This document shows, in pieces, positions 9,285 to 22,263 of a stretch of DNA of 64,000 nucleotides (the first letter of the stretch is position 1; the number at the start of each line of letters is the position of its first letter). The notes beneath the pieces were generated by a model. It did not search any database. It saw only the letters and a list, made by a program, of their open reading frames with translations, and had not been told where the DNA came from. Made by a program: the position numbers and the translations under genes. The DNA lies in NCBI GenBank assembly GCA_000320545.1, contig ADNK01000096.1, positions 1 through 64,000 on the forward strand, given 5' to 3'. Origin of the DNA: Bigelowiella natans CCMP2755. Taxonomy: Eukaryota > Cercozoa > Chlorarachniophyceae.

Positions 9285-9395
9285 TCATGACGCCACCACG
9301 CAGCAGAGCCTCAACAACACTCGTTGCAAGGTGATGAGACACAAAAACCAGCTGACAACCCATCAGAGGCTCCAAAAAAGCCGCGTGAACATTGA
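9285..9395 (-). mobile_element. SINE-like element, partial copy 9 with extended distal end
   Basis: CACGCAGCAGAGCCTCAACA, ACACTCGTTGCAAGGTGATG, AGACACAAAAACCAGCTGAC, AACCCATCAGAGGCTCC, AAAAAAGCCGCGTGAA. The extension beyond the core is shared with copy 10 at 25 kb and so belongs to a longer family member. Confidence 0.65.
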
Positions 9396-9794
9396 ACTGA
9401 AGAGCATTCATGTGCGACGACATGGAAAATGAGCTGCCACAGCTAGTCTACACATGGTGAACACGAAGTGTCTCATGAGTGCAAAGTTGTCTTGGCCATC
9501 CTTCTCATGCGACATGGAGAATGGGCTACAGCATGAACAAAACGGAACCACTACTCCTTGATTTTGCGTCCACACGCAGCTCATCGGCACACCTGAACAC
9601 CAGAAAGGCTGCCACGTGCCAAGGAGGTAGATTGTTTGCATTCATCCACCATCAAAAAACAACAAATAGATGACTCCCCCATTTCAATACATGTACTTAT
9701 TTCAAACGAACTATCGTAATCAAGAGGGACATCGCATCTTCTGAATGGACTATGGGACTTGTTGTGTTTTTCTTAGTACGATCAAGATTAGTAG

Positions 9795-10274
9795 ATGATG
9801 ATGGCGAAACAATGGAGATGTGAATGCTCACCGATTACAACGCTTACATTAAGCTGTGCAATCGTAGCGGCAGGTGGTCTCTTTGCATGTTCCAATTGGG
9901 GTCGAACACAGCAGCAGAACGGCGGGATGTTGGCGACTGGAGCTACAACCTCCTCTTTCATGAGGACTAATGTAAAATGATAGCTATAACCTAGCTTTTA
10001 TATCGCCTAGATAGTAGCCAACACTACCTGTACCCTTTTTCAAAGAAACGTGGTTCTTAATATTTTTGGTGCTACTAATATTGTTTGCAGCTGGGCACTA
10101 CTACTCGAAACACCATCTGCTGCCTCAGGACAAGAGGAGACAGAGATCGTCAGACCCAGAGTAGAGTAGCAGCCAAGGCAGCAGTGTCAAACTTCTTTCG
10201 AGGTGATATAAGTGATATTTTTTTTATATTTCATATTTTGCCCACTCTTTCTCTATCTATCTACCTATCTATGG

Positions 10275-10314
<40 letters not shown>

Positions 10315-10340
10315 GTATGTTGGATAACCACGCTCACGGC

Positions 10341-10376
<36 letters not shown>

Positions 10377-12423
10377 AGGCCCACATGCACATATCGTTAC
10401 ATACAACATGCTCACATATTCGTATAGCTGCTAAAAATACTTTTGATCAGGAACAAAAGGTGGGCACTATTCTCCAGTTTCATCCTCCCGCGTGCGCTCT
10501 ACGTCTCCTTTTTATTCTCCTCGTTCGAGTGTTATCGTTGGGCTTGCGGCGGGGGGGGGCTTTGGTTCTCCACCTACTCTTCGTTACTTCAATGCAAAGG
10601 GAGCAGCAGAAATTATACGCTATCTTTTTGCGATCTCTGGTAGGGTAGATGAGCAAATGAAAGCATTGATTGCAGGCATAAAACAGTATTAGAGAAGAAG
10701 GAGAATAAAGAATATGAGAAGCAACACAATTGGGTTTTATCAACCAAATAAATTACTTTTTCGTGGCGCGGCTTTGGTTAGATATGTATAGTAATTATCG
10801 CCAAATATACACTAAATATATTTGTTTATCTTCGTATTGTGGTTTACATTATCCATGATTCCAGAGGCATTCCTACCCCCATAGATGTTTTTCGTCATCT
10901 CATTAGGTACAGACTACGAGGACTATCGTTACCCCGTTCAAATGGAAGGCGTTTTTGGCCAACCAGGATTCAAAGGTATGTACGATATTAACGATCTACT
11001 TTTGTTCAATGAAACAAGACAATGGCAGCAGAGAACTGCGAATTGATTACCCATAACGATGATTCTGCGTGCTCTGTTTTCTTTTAAATTTTAACAACTG
11101 GAGACAATCGGAGGATAATCCAAGTTTTGCATTGCAGCTAATCATAAATGCTGGCGACCTCATCGATCATTATTATCATAATATCAATAAAGCATTATCA
11201 TGATTATAGCAATTACTTGTCTCATTTCCATGTTTTCACTTTCTTTTCTCAGCCGTTAAGAAGGAGTTTGATGCTGACCAAGCAAGCGGGAAAATGCCAT
11301 TTGGAAAGGCAGTGCTAATAAGCATAGTGTGATGGTGTTAATCAATGACGATGAGTGATATCAATTTTGGTGGTGAAGATGGTGATGATATTATTGATGC
11401 TTACCATGGCCATCACGAGTTTGGACGGTCTCTACTTAGCAATATAGAGTAGAGCGTTTCGATATAAATGCTAATAATTACGATGATAGTCGGTCTTGAT
11501 ATTTGGGAGCCCTGAAAGTTAATATATACTAATGGAGTAATGATGATAGTAGGTACCGATATTTGAGACTGAGGGTATCACTATAGCACAATCTAAGGCA
11601 AGACTCAACTGACACTTGATGATCGTATGGATGACGATGATAATGATGCAAACCTTCATACCCCTAGCATTAAATTACTACATGTTCTTCGTCAGGCCAT
11701 CGAGAGATATGTCGCAAAGAAAGTCGGCTTATTTGGAGAAAATGTATGTGTGTGGAGGGGCCAGCTTTACGTTGGCATGTCCATGCGATATATCTACAGC
11801 TAAATTTGATAAACTCTATCAGGAGTTAGAGGGACTTCGTATAGACATGATATGCGAGCAAATACGAGATATAAGGGATATGTGGTCAGTAACGCAACGA
11901 ATGAAGCGTATTCTGTCACGTCATCAGCTGTAAATGCATTATATTGTCATATATATTGATAATCTGTTGTAAGCAGCCTTTTGTTTTCGTCGTATGAAAG
12001 AGCCATATCAACGAAGACAACAATTCACCGATTGCATATTATATCGAGTCAAATACAAGCTAGATATTAATACCAACTATAGTGCCGTCACCGTCACCTG
12101 TAGTCAATCCATCGGCGTTTCCACCCGTTTGTTATTCCTTCTGTGAAAATGTACAATTTCAATTATTTTTCTGTCGCCGTCTACTATAAGGAGTCGTGCG
12201 AAAGGCAACAAGATGCGTCCAGATATGGAAGTAGGTTTTTTTCAGTCTCTTTTATTGATGTAATCGTGCGGTCACTATGTTCTATGCATTGGATTCATGT
12301 GTCTATGTTCTATGGTTAATGTTCCTCATTATTGCTATCATTTAGAACGAGGACATCGTGAAAACTGTGAATCTCTTCTTCGATGAGCAGCTCCCGAAAC
12401 AAATGGGTGGCGAGCGTGTTTGA

Positions 12424-12457
<34 letters not shown>

Positions 12458-13295
12458 TTGCGAACTCGTGCAGATGTTAAGTTTGGGGACGGAATAAATG
12501 ATTCATCAGCTGAAATCATTAAGTTCTTCCACTTTACCACTATTTAATGTAGAAATGCTGGAGAAGCTCATAGATTCTTCCGGGTATTGTTCTTTCAATA
12601 TGTTTCATTTGTCACACAAAGACAGATGAGTGCTTATTCATTCGATTGCATTCTTGCACAATTATTGTCTTCGTATTTCATGAAGCTGATTAAAATACGA
12701 TGCATATTAGGTTCTTTGTTGGGGATAAAGTTTCTCTTGCTGATATCAGCTTGTAGGAATACTTAACTAACGTGAATTAGTAGTATCTTCGATTTTGTTG
12801 TGTTACTCTTTCTGATAGTATTTATGGATCCTTGAACTTACAGCTATCATTTTCTCAACGCGACGTTCTTCGGCCCTTTTGATCAGAAGGTCTTGACGCA
12901 CCGCTTCTAATTCATAAAATCACACAGCCGATAAATAGTATTAGCAAATCTTGCACGCGCACGTTGCCAATATATGTGTGCGTGTGTGTATTTGTTAGTG
13001 TGTTTGATGCTCTCGATCTTTGTTGTCAATGTTGCGTCAGATATCTCCTATCCTCGAAAAATATCCTAAGCTAGCAACGCTAAAATCAAAGGTTGAACAT
13101 GATGTTACACAATGTCTATTAAGTTTCACTCAAGGTTTATGCACATGCATGCATGTACGTACATGTGTGTTCACACACACACAGAGAGAGAGAGGGAATG
13201 ACTCAGTGAGTTGTGCACATGTTAATTATCCTCAGGTTGCAAACATTGCTGAGGTGAAAATATGGGAAGAAACTCGGCCAAAAACGGATTTCTGA
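9795..13295 (+). CDS. Glutathione S-transferase (sigma-like) with bipartite N-terminal leader
   Basis: Fifteen exons close in phase (about 375 aa): 9795-9971, 10091-10202, 10451-10639, 10907-10975, 11253-11308, 11553-11597, 11696-11747, 11800-11884, 12191-12230, 12346-12406, 12553-12583, 12711-12752, 12844-12889, 13041-about 13103, 13236-13295. Residues 8-31 form a signal-peptide-like helix, followed by a Ser/Arg-rich stretch up to about residue 138. The GST N-domain then shows TLRYFNAKGAAEIIRYLFA (catalytic Tyr in RYF), the cis-Pro glutathione-binding motif VPIFETEGITIAQSKAI, and the all-alpha C-domain with DMICEQIRDIRDM, FFVGDKVSLADISFYHFL and a C-terminal RPKTDF. It conjugates or isomerises with glutathione; the leader suggests plastid or secretory targeting. 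Two adjacent introns (after 11308 and 11597) have GC donors. The end of exon 14 could be 13091 instead. Confidence 0.87.
10279..10374. repeat. (GT)n and (CA)n microsatellites in GST intron 2
   Basis: About 30 bp of GT repeats (10279-10308) and, 33 bp later, about 33 bp of CA repeats (10342-10374). They are complementary and could fold into a hairpin in the pre-mRNA of the 248-nt intron. Confidence 0.9.
12424..12457. repeat. (GAT)n microsatellite in GST intron
   Basis: About eleven GAT units directly after the donor of intron 10. Confidence 0.9.
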
Positions 13296-13513
13296 AAATG
13301 CAGCGAAGTTTGTCACAGGGTTCTGTCCTGACTTGCATGAATTATTGAAGCAGATTCTACACGCAGTTGTGATCATGTTCACTTGTTGAATGTATGTCAA
13401 GTGGCAGTCAAGCACGTGTTGCACATGCTTCTATTGAATCACTTCGTTTGTTCATTCGTGCAACGAAAGAGTCTGATTGCAACTCGCAATGTGTGTACAT
13501 GTGCACATGTGTG

Positions 13514-13535
13514 CACACATGCTAGCATGCATGGC
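13514..13535. repeat. GCATGC/CTAG palindromic repeat motif
   Basis: ACACATGCTAGCATGCATGG is a near-perfect inverted repeat; related motifs recur at 13759, 25962, 28858 and 28922. Confidence 0.5.
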
Positions 13536-13758
13536 CACAATCTGTTGCAAGCAGCCTTTTGTTTTCGCTACAAGGTGCCACAAACCTTTATTCATCGACG
13601 TACAGCGCAGTTCGATCAAACACAAATGCGAGATCTGTTCAATTGCATCTTTGCAATGGACACACATTGCGCATGTCCATATTTTTTTGTGTTCACAACA
13701 ACACACAATCAACGTGGGTCGTCGTGACAAGTGACAACACGTCTAGACGTGCAGCCGT

Positions 13759-13781
13759 GCTGGCATGCTAGCATGGCATGG
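13759..13781. repeat. GCATGC/CTAG palindromic repeat motif
   Basis: GCTGGCATGCTAGCATGGCA, the second palindrome of this block, about 240 bp after the first. Confidence 0.5.
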
Positions 13782-14993
13782 ACAGGCGTGTGACGCGCGC
13801 TGCTGCGAATGGAACTCAACCAAAGCCCAGTGAGTTCATTGTGATTAAAAAACACAGACTTCACGCAGACTGGCTAGCTGGGGAACCACTGATGTTGCGG
13901 GAAAGGAAAAAGTGACTCCATTGGATCGGACGATCGGACGCACCACTGCTAGACTGGTGAATGAGTGAACGAAGCAGTTCCACGCAAACCAAAGGCACGC
14001 TAGCACGGGCGACGACAAAGAAACTAGAAACAGTTTTGGTCGACTGCGTTGCAGTCACCAAAGTGTCGTGTGGAGTGATGTGACGCACACGCAGTGCAAA
14101 ACGCAGTGCCTGGAGCTGAAAACAACGAGCTAGCGAGGACGGCATGCCGAACTCACCACTGGTCTGTGGTGTGAAAACCAGAACAATGTGAAAAATTGCC
14201 GTGCATGGCTGCACCAATGCAGGGCAGCAGCACAACCAACGGGAGAAGCCGGAACGACGTGGCGCACCCATCGCTAGATCGCCCTGGCCAGGACTGGAGG
14301 AACTTCCTGGAGGCTCTGAAAACGAGGAGACGAGGAGACTCCAGAAACCAAGCACTGAATGCGTCACAACCAGCAGCCAAACGACGACGACGCAAAGCAT
14401 CCATCCTGAGCAGGAATTTCCTGACAGCCACGTCCACACGGAGATCAACGTTGGGGACAACCGATGCGCCGCGCAAGACTCTGGTCTTGACAGAGTCAGG
14501 GGCATCAAAAAGTGAAGAGCAAGCAGGAGGTGCAGGGCCGAGAGCTGATCTGATGCCGGAGAACAATTGAATTCTCACAGTATTCAAGTGAGCATGATGA
14601 TGGATGAGGTGGTCAACTCTTTGAACAACATCGGCATCGCAAAGAGGCAGATCGAGGATGAGGGGGGCAAATTGTGGATTTTAGCCCTGAGTTTTTCAGG
14701 CAGGAACACCCTTCATTTGGGCTGTTCTTGCCCCTCGCGACAATCCCTATGAGTTGTCGCAGAATGGTCCAATAGAAATGGCTTCCCGCCAATCTCGGGT
14801 GGCATCTGCTCTTTGATGAGTCTGTGATGATGAACGGCAAATTTCCCAAACACAATGGGACTCCTGGATCCCAGGTTTCAATCCAGAAGAATGATGAACC
14901 TTTTGAAGACTCACTCGCCTTTTTTTTGCATAGGAATCATCCACGTTGGGAACCCTGGTCCGAATGACGAAATAGATAGATCGATCGACGAAT

Positions 14994-17866
14994 ATGTCAG
15001 AATGTGATATGCACATGGAAAATAAATTTGGTGTTGGATTTAAGACTGATTGACATCTACCTTGGAATATCTATTTTCGTAGGTCGCATCTCGCACATCT
15101 AGTGTGATCACTAACTCATTAGAAGCTGTGCTTTCTGGTTTGTAATTTCGTGGAATAGATTCGATACGAATTGAAATGTGCATTCCGTCAGATTCCGAAA
15201 GAGGCTATTCGTCTAACGAACTCGAAGAATCCATATATGATGGTTAGTAACAATCTTAACTTTAATCATAAGAATCTTAACTTTAACCATCATACCTGTG
15301 ACAGACAGCATAAATACTAACCCTATCTCATATCTTAGGATCCTTCCTTTCTGATCTCCGCATTGCGCATACTCAATTTCGTGATGATAGGTTTCTGCAC
15401 GCAGCTTCAAATTTTACGTCATATCTTCATCAGAACGAATGTAACGAAAGCATATCATTTGTTAGATTTGAGGAAGCTGATGAAGTGGTTCCAGAATCTC
15501 CAGTTAGGCCAAACGCACTGAGAAATCAAATTCTTGTCCCATCGTCTCTTCAAGTAACACCAAGTTACCTTCTGTTTTAGATATATTGTCTGAATCTCTA
15601 CTATCATACTTTTCTCAGACTACCATCCTTTCGCAGCCAAACATTAACTGTAAGTGACAATTCATTTTTCACCAAAGATAAAGTGATTCGTAGAAATGAG
15701 GAATCAGGTCTGATTATAGGTGAAGAAGACCAGTTTGAAAAGGGGAAAGAGCTGCATCAGGTTGCTTGCTGTGGGTTTTGTCTAATTTGAAGTGATACTA
15801 ATTGTGATATCAACCACAGATATGTGAAAATGAATTTAATGAATTAAGTGGGGCATCAAATACCGGTGAGAAAATTTAACCACATTAGAAAGTAAATTTC
15901 TGTAGTTCAACTCTACATATTCTCAGACGTAGAAACTGCTCCTTCGAGCATATATGAGAATGATCCAAACGGTATAAAAAATCATCAAATGACTCCTCAG
16001 ACATGTTTTCACTCCTTCGATTTCTCACGAGAGGGTTGCCTGACTTGCCCTGTATTGCATCACAGCTACATGGGATGATGATACTGGAAGAAACACAAAG
16101 GAGAATACTGAGATGAAAGATCCGTACAGTCTTACTTTACAAGATCCTTCTATGGATATAATAGAGGTAAAATTGATTCATTATTAACCCTGCCCTCCCT
16201 CCTCTGACTGAATGCATCATCTGAATACAGCAGCAGAGTGGAGGTCAGGAACCTGTGACTCAGGTGTTATACACAAGAATTGTAGAGGGTGAATTTTGTA
16301 TGCTATTGATGGGCTGAATAGGAGAACAAGTGTTGAAAGGCTACATCATGTCGATTCATGTTTCTCCGTAAATCATTAGAGCCTCTCGGGTACCCAGGGT
16401 CGTATTGAAGAAGATATTCCCAGGTATCATGATGATAAAGAAGAACAAAATATTTCCAGGGATCATGATGAAAAGGAAGAACAAGCAGCACCCAGATGGC
16501 CACACAATCTTTCACATACTGGGAGAATAAAAAGAAACATAAGTCCCAAGGTTTACGTGGACGCTGTTCGAACGCTGCAAGCGGCAATTCACATGAAACA
16601 GGCCGCCTCCACCTTTTTGGCATCAAGAGTAGCCTCCTCCCGTGTTCATCATGGGATCAACGGTGCAACTGCAAATCAAGATAGCAGGACAACAACGATA
16701 CCAAATAATGGCTCGAAATTAGTAGTTAGGGGTCCTCCCCGTAGGAATCATCCGAAAAGGTTTGTGGAGTCTATTCGTACGATTCAGCTGGCATTGCGGG
16801 CTATGTTAGCTTCTTCTCGTACAAAAAATAAAGTTAGTAATTTGATCATGAGGAAAGGAAAGCAGCCCGTCACAGCTAACCCCCATGGCAGCAGCGACAA
16901 TAGAGTTGAAATTACACAGCAGACAATTTCGAACATGATTGATGATACAAGCGAAATCAAGGTAACCTCAAATGTGTGCACAAATTTAGCGACAAGTAGC
17001 ACCCCATCTGCAAAGAGATATCCTCGTAAATTACGTTTCTTCGTTCCAGAAGATTCTCAGCATTCAGCAAAGCTCTTTTCGCAGGAATCTCTTAGCAAGT
17101 TCGCATCATCATCACCATCATCATCATCACCATTTCAGAATACCACAACCACTATACTCGATCGAGCGCGCATTCCCAGAATAGGATATATTAACGTGGG
17201 AGATTGTGTCTATCTCAACTCTCCGGGGGAGAAACCTCCTTACATCGTAAAGATCTTAGAAATCTACCAGGAATGCGACAAAAATGCCGAATTAGAGCTA
17301 AAAATCAACGCGATGTGGTTCTACAGATTCCATGAATTAAAAGATGAAATAGGAAAGCTTTCCGAATGGAACGACTTAGACTTCAGCGAAAATGAAATCT
17401 TTGAATCGGATATAATCAGTTTGGACAGTACCATGACAATTATAGGTGACCTTACTACTAAATGATACCCCTTACTGTTTAATGAAATCATTAAACCTTT
17501 GAATACCATTTAGGACACTGTCCAGTACGATACATTCCAGTGCTTTCTAAGAAAACTTCAGAAAATTTCTTCTGCAGATTTAAAGTTACACACACGCCTA
17601 TTGGAGGAATTGTGCTTAAAAGCCTCTCCAGTCCCATGGCTTCAGATCCCAGATTTCTTCACAAGTTTAAATCTTCTAGATCTAACAAGAAAAATGTGAC
17701 TAATGGTAACTCCACCAAGAGGCTTGGAGATCACAAAGAAACTACTCTAAGTATTCTTTCATTGAGTAAAAAAGTCAACCACTCCACACCAAGGAGGAGG
17801 AGGATTCGTGGAAGACGTGGGAAACACCTCCTAATCAAAGCTATTGAGAGGCAAAACAGAAGGTGA
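14994..17866 (+). CDS. BAH-domain protein (chromatin-associated), long disordered N-terminus
   Basis: Exons: 14994-15032 (start tentative), 15083-15137, 15159-15242, 15339-15553, 15619-15649, 15678-15760, 15820-15865, 15927-15971, 16066-16166, 16231-16263, 16380-17445, 17514-17866; about 716 aa. The first about 440 residues are acidic and disordered, then two related helices VDAVRTLQAAIHM and VESIRTIQLALRAM. A bromo-adjacent homology domain follows: GYINVGDCVYLNSPGEKPPY, IVKILEIYQE, the diagnostic MWFYRFHE, ENEIFESD, CPVRYIPVL and FFCRFKVT across the last splice. The tail is strongly basic (RRRRIRGRRGKH), as expected for a nuclear DNA or chromatin binder. BAH domains read nucleosomes or modified histone tails. 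No methyltransferase, PHD or bromodomain is fused to it. The upstream start exon uses a weak donor (GGT/GTTGGA), so the true 5' end may lie further upstream. Confidence 0.82.
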
Positions 17867-18923
17867 ATGCTGTCATCATCGAAACCCAAATAGCTTATCC
17901 GGTCATCCTCCTGATCAACGTTACTCTTTTGTATAATTATGATGGCAGACTCAAACGAAAAGGGGATATCAAGAATAACTCAGTGAGACGCCGTCGTAAA
18001 TCACTTAGGGCGAATCCGTCCTGCCATCCTTAAGATAACATACGTAAACATGCCTATGCCCGTCGTCATCGTATGCATCCTTTGAACTTGCTTGTAATGG
18101 TGTAATAGCACCGCTGGATGCGGATGTGTGAAATACGACGGCCGCGCTAGTTGTGCCCTTCTACCTAGTCTTCAGCTCATAAAGCGAAACAGCGGTATAG
18201 GTACTAGGGTAGCGTGTGCATGTGTGCATGGCATAGTTACTGCATGAGCGCTTTTGCTTGTAATTTAATGTGTTTATCACTGTTGTTGTCTTGCGACACG
18301 CATTACATTGTTTAGATGTACAGCACTAGCTTGCCGTAGACTACGTACTAGACTATATATCTATAGATGTATGCATGTTTTGTTTTTTGTGCGATGCAAC
18401 ATTATAACAGCTATAGCATTCTTAGTAGGGCTTAGCTTCATAAGCGCAAAGAATCAAAACTGGCTTGGCTGGCACGCATCGCATTTCAACGCAATAAGAA
18501 ATATATTAGCCATTATTTGTGTGGTAAATGCAAATATGTTGTCACTTAAAGCACTTATGAAACAATGCTTGACACTGTTGCGTCATTAACGTACGGGTGA
18601 GTGTTGCGTGCATATGTTGTAGTTATTTACTTACAGCGTTAAAAGGCTTAACAAATATTAACATTATTCCAAATGCCACAAAACCGTTGTATTCTTCGTT
18701 TTATCCCCAGATGCACGCTTGATATACCAGCTGCTCAACACCTGTAATACATATAGAATTACTCTCATTTCGAGCATTACTCCACATTGAATATCTGTCT
18801 TCTCAAGACCTTATAAGTCCGATACGTTTTATTCGAACGGAACCTGATGACCAGTATGATCTGTTTTACTGCATGCTAGTGGTGGTAGCAGTTGTATAAA
18901 CCCACACATCGTACATCCTTCTC
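17867..18923. other. Convergent intergenic region
   Basis: Lies between the 3' ends of the BAH gene (plus) and the PRMT gene (minus). AT-rich, with no exon chain recognised; presumably 3' UTRs and polyadenylation sites, though no single AATAAA-type signal is decisive. Confidence 0.4.
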
Positions 18924-21444
18924 ACTCACATAAACAGAGTAGGTAAGCTAAGGAGAAGGTGTAAGGTTGAATCAACCACTGCTGCGTGCTTTGTTTGGTT
19001 TTTATATTATTGGTATCATTATTTTTTTGTTTTTTGTTTTATGAGATAATACGCACATCTCCATCGTTCCTTCCACTACGTCTCCTTCTTTCAGATCGAT
19101 CGGCTGAACCCAAAAACAGAAACAAGATAAGATAAAAAACCGAGGAGAAAGAGTCGTCTTTCCTCCCATACGTGACGACTCATCTAACCCAATGTTGATA
19201 AAGACAAGTCATCCGTTTTTTGAATATCTTTAATAAGATACATAACTGACCCTTCTAGTAGCTACCTTTTGGAATGGAAAGTACTGTTGCCCCCAATGGG
19301 TGGGTCCAGCCTATAGTAAGAACATAGAAGAGGAGGAGGAGGGGGAGGAGGAGGAGAGATAGTGCCAGATACAAACCGATTGAAATATGTAATTGTTGCC
19401 AATCTTCATTATGTTGTGACCGCTGACTCATGATTCACGACTTAGAATATCTATGATAATATCGAAGGTGTCTACGATGTGTTCTACCTACATCCTTCTT
19501 ACTACTCGTTATATTATTTGCACAAGGTGTTTAGCGTTCAGGTACTGTTCTCACATTTGGCGCCGTTGAGAGAATCACATCATCATCATAATCATCAATG
19601 TCGTCGCAGTCTTCATAGTCCCCATCGTTATGATACTCATCATCATTAAAGTCATCGTTCTTGCTGCCATTATCGTAGACAACACGGGGTTCGGTCTTCT
19701 TGTCGTTGTGATCAGCATTTGGATCAAAGAGAGTTGTGAACCATCCTGCGAAGTGATAATATCACCACAAAAAAGCCAGAATATTTTAAATGAGTACATC
19801 AAGTATCGACGGTACCAAGCTCGTCATACGATAGACAGGTAACAAAATTATAGTATCAAGCAATTCCGAGGAAGCATTATTCTGGACCATCATCAATCTC
19901 ATCATCAATCTCATCATCACCTGCAAATCCTGTAGCGTTTGCATCACGAAGAATATGCAAAGTAAATGCTGTTTTCTCCACACCTCGAGCCTACAGAAAT
20001 CAATGACGAATTCTCATCTTCAGTAAGAAATAACATCGTCAATGTTACAAATACTTTAATTTCCATACTCTTCTTCTTCATCACACAAGTCATTATAGCA
20101 TGTGCTAATGTTTTACTACGTGGAAACCTCTGCCAGAGTCACTGTTTTCACATCAATTGATTTAACTAGAGCGCCTGATTTTTCAACCGATTAGAGAGAT
20201 CATCGATTTTTGGTACACCATAAACGGAAAGATGCACGCACTCAGCACAGTACAATCGGTGCGATGAAATTGCAAATGGAGGAAAGTGTGTTTGCATACT
20301 CCCTCCCCCCCCCCACCCCCTTCCCTCTCTCTTTCAACATAAATCTATCATTTCTATTTTAAATAGTTCTAGAAAAATTCTAATGCTAATGTAAGAGAAA
20401 CGATGCTCTACTTTCTAGGTTTAAGACGAGGAGTGCCGTATATCTCACACATTACACAAGAAACGCAACGACGATGCTGACATGTGACGATTGATGAGGG
20501 TGTTGATCATTATCAACCGTTATTACCATCGCTAATCATATCGTCCTCCTCAAGCTGACACCAACGACTAACCGCAGAGTAGTTTTATAATCAATGATTG
20601 CAAACACTTGTTACTACCACTTAACAAGAAATAAATAACAACTTAAGAAACTCTGCTACCTAGGTACTAGTAAGAACTCGTAACGCACAAGACAAAACCA
20701 CCACCACCACCTATGTCTGATGTAGTATTCGTTTTGTTCATCAACATAATCGCCAGTGAGAACTCCATAGTCCACACCGTATGTTTCTTTCAGCTACAAA
20801 CATAGTATTCGTAGCAGTAGTAGTAGTCATAGTAAAGGGGAAGGAGAAGTAGAAGGGATGAGAGGAGGGGGGAGATATCGTCTTTGCCTAGTAGAATGTA
20901 CTTAATAAGGATATCCTCCTTGCAACTACCATAAATGGACTTACCAAATAAGAAGAACGTGCAAATCATCACATGCTTTTAAATACCGCCATCATCCACA
21001 GTATCATTTATCTTGTGATAAATCATCACTGTCATCAAGGTCATCACCATCCCCACCGTCGTCGTCATCATCATCATCATCATTATCATCATGATTGTGC
21101 ATGATGGTCTCCCAACCACCGCCAAAATACTCCTAATACCGTGGAGGTGAATGGTTTCCATGCCCCGAGCGCGTCATTGAGCTCCTCTCGTATTCGTTGT
21201 CGTTCTCCCTCTAGGTACCAAGCACATTATAGTATGCATAAACCAGCAATATACAACACAACATCAGCACCTCATATACCTAAGAGTATTTTCAACGAAT
21301 TAACATACTTCTGAGTATGTTTTGATGAATATTTGCATTCGTGTGTGGGTGCGTGTGTGCGTGTGTGCTGTAAGAGCATTCATTGCGAAACCAAATTACG
21401 TTTACCACTTTTCTCTCTTTAGCTGTTGCATGGATAGAGTAGTA

Positions 21445-21487
<43 letters not shown>

Positions 21488-22232
21488 GCGCACATATTTA
21501 TATATATAGAGGATAGACGTAACCCTTATGATAATTTATTCTATATTGTTTTGAAGAAGCTAATTCTTCTCCTCACCGGCGCTGACGACTCCCCAATACA
21601 TCTTTGCATGTGATGGAAGAACGATACCTAACCAATCACGCAATAATATGGAAGAACCAATATAAAATCGTGTCTCTTTGTTGAGATGGCTATGCTGTCA
21701 TTTGTGGTGTTTTTGGCCTCCAATCTCCTTCTGCTTCTTCTTCTTTTTCTTCTTCTAACATCCATGCATCGTCGCTCAGTTACCATCAGGCTTTAGATAT
21801 CTATCTCTCACACGAATTAGAGAGTCAAGCATTGACTCGCGGAGAAGAAACATGCCTGTAGTAAAGTAAAAATTAGATGATGACGATGCCTCAAGGATTG
21901 CCATTACGCAACAGTAAAATAGCACTGGAATGTAGTGGCAGAGCCGTGTACACTATGAAACACGATCTAAGAATTGCAAAGCTTAATAGTGAATGCTCAT
22001 TACTTACTTACCCTGTGTGTATCATCATCATCAACGTCATCATCATCATCATCCTCACTGCAGTCATATCTTCTACCCACTTTTACAGTACCCATCCATT
22101 CCGAAACAATCACGTCTACATCCTCCCGCAGCTCAAGCTAGTTAAAAGAGATTTCATCATGCGTGCGTGGATCTTAAAACTGCAGGATTATACGTGCGTT
22201 TTGCGTGTCTTACTAATGCAATACCATCGTTC

Positions 22233-22263
<31 letters not shown>

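Larger units (their letters stand above)
6665..9794. other. Repeat cluster without supported genes
   Basis: This 3.1-kb stretch holds copies 2-9 of the SINE-like family, two copies of repeat R3, and short tandem duplications. Open frames on both strands translate the repeats and give the same peptide words again and again, so they are not genes. Confidence 0.6.
13296..14993. other. Repeat-rich spacer with CATG/CTAG palindromes
   Basis: No splice-consistent gene. 13440-13800 holds palindromic GCATGCTAGCATGC-type words; 13860-14580 is GC-richer with overlapping open frames on three or more frames (for example 13861-14508 minus, 14196-14570 plus) that show no domain and no exon chain. Confidence 0.45.

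Noticed and set aside
13861-14587. Open frames of 215, 144, 124 and 104 codons on both strands
   Set aside because: All overlap one GC-richer stretch, show no domain, and none has splice-consistent neighbours; likely non-coding.
21292-21516. Poly-Ile/Tyr open frames
   Set aside because: Translation of the (AT)n microsatellite in a PRMT intron.
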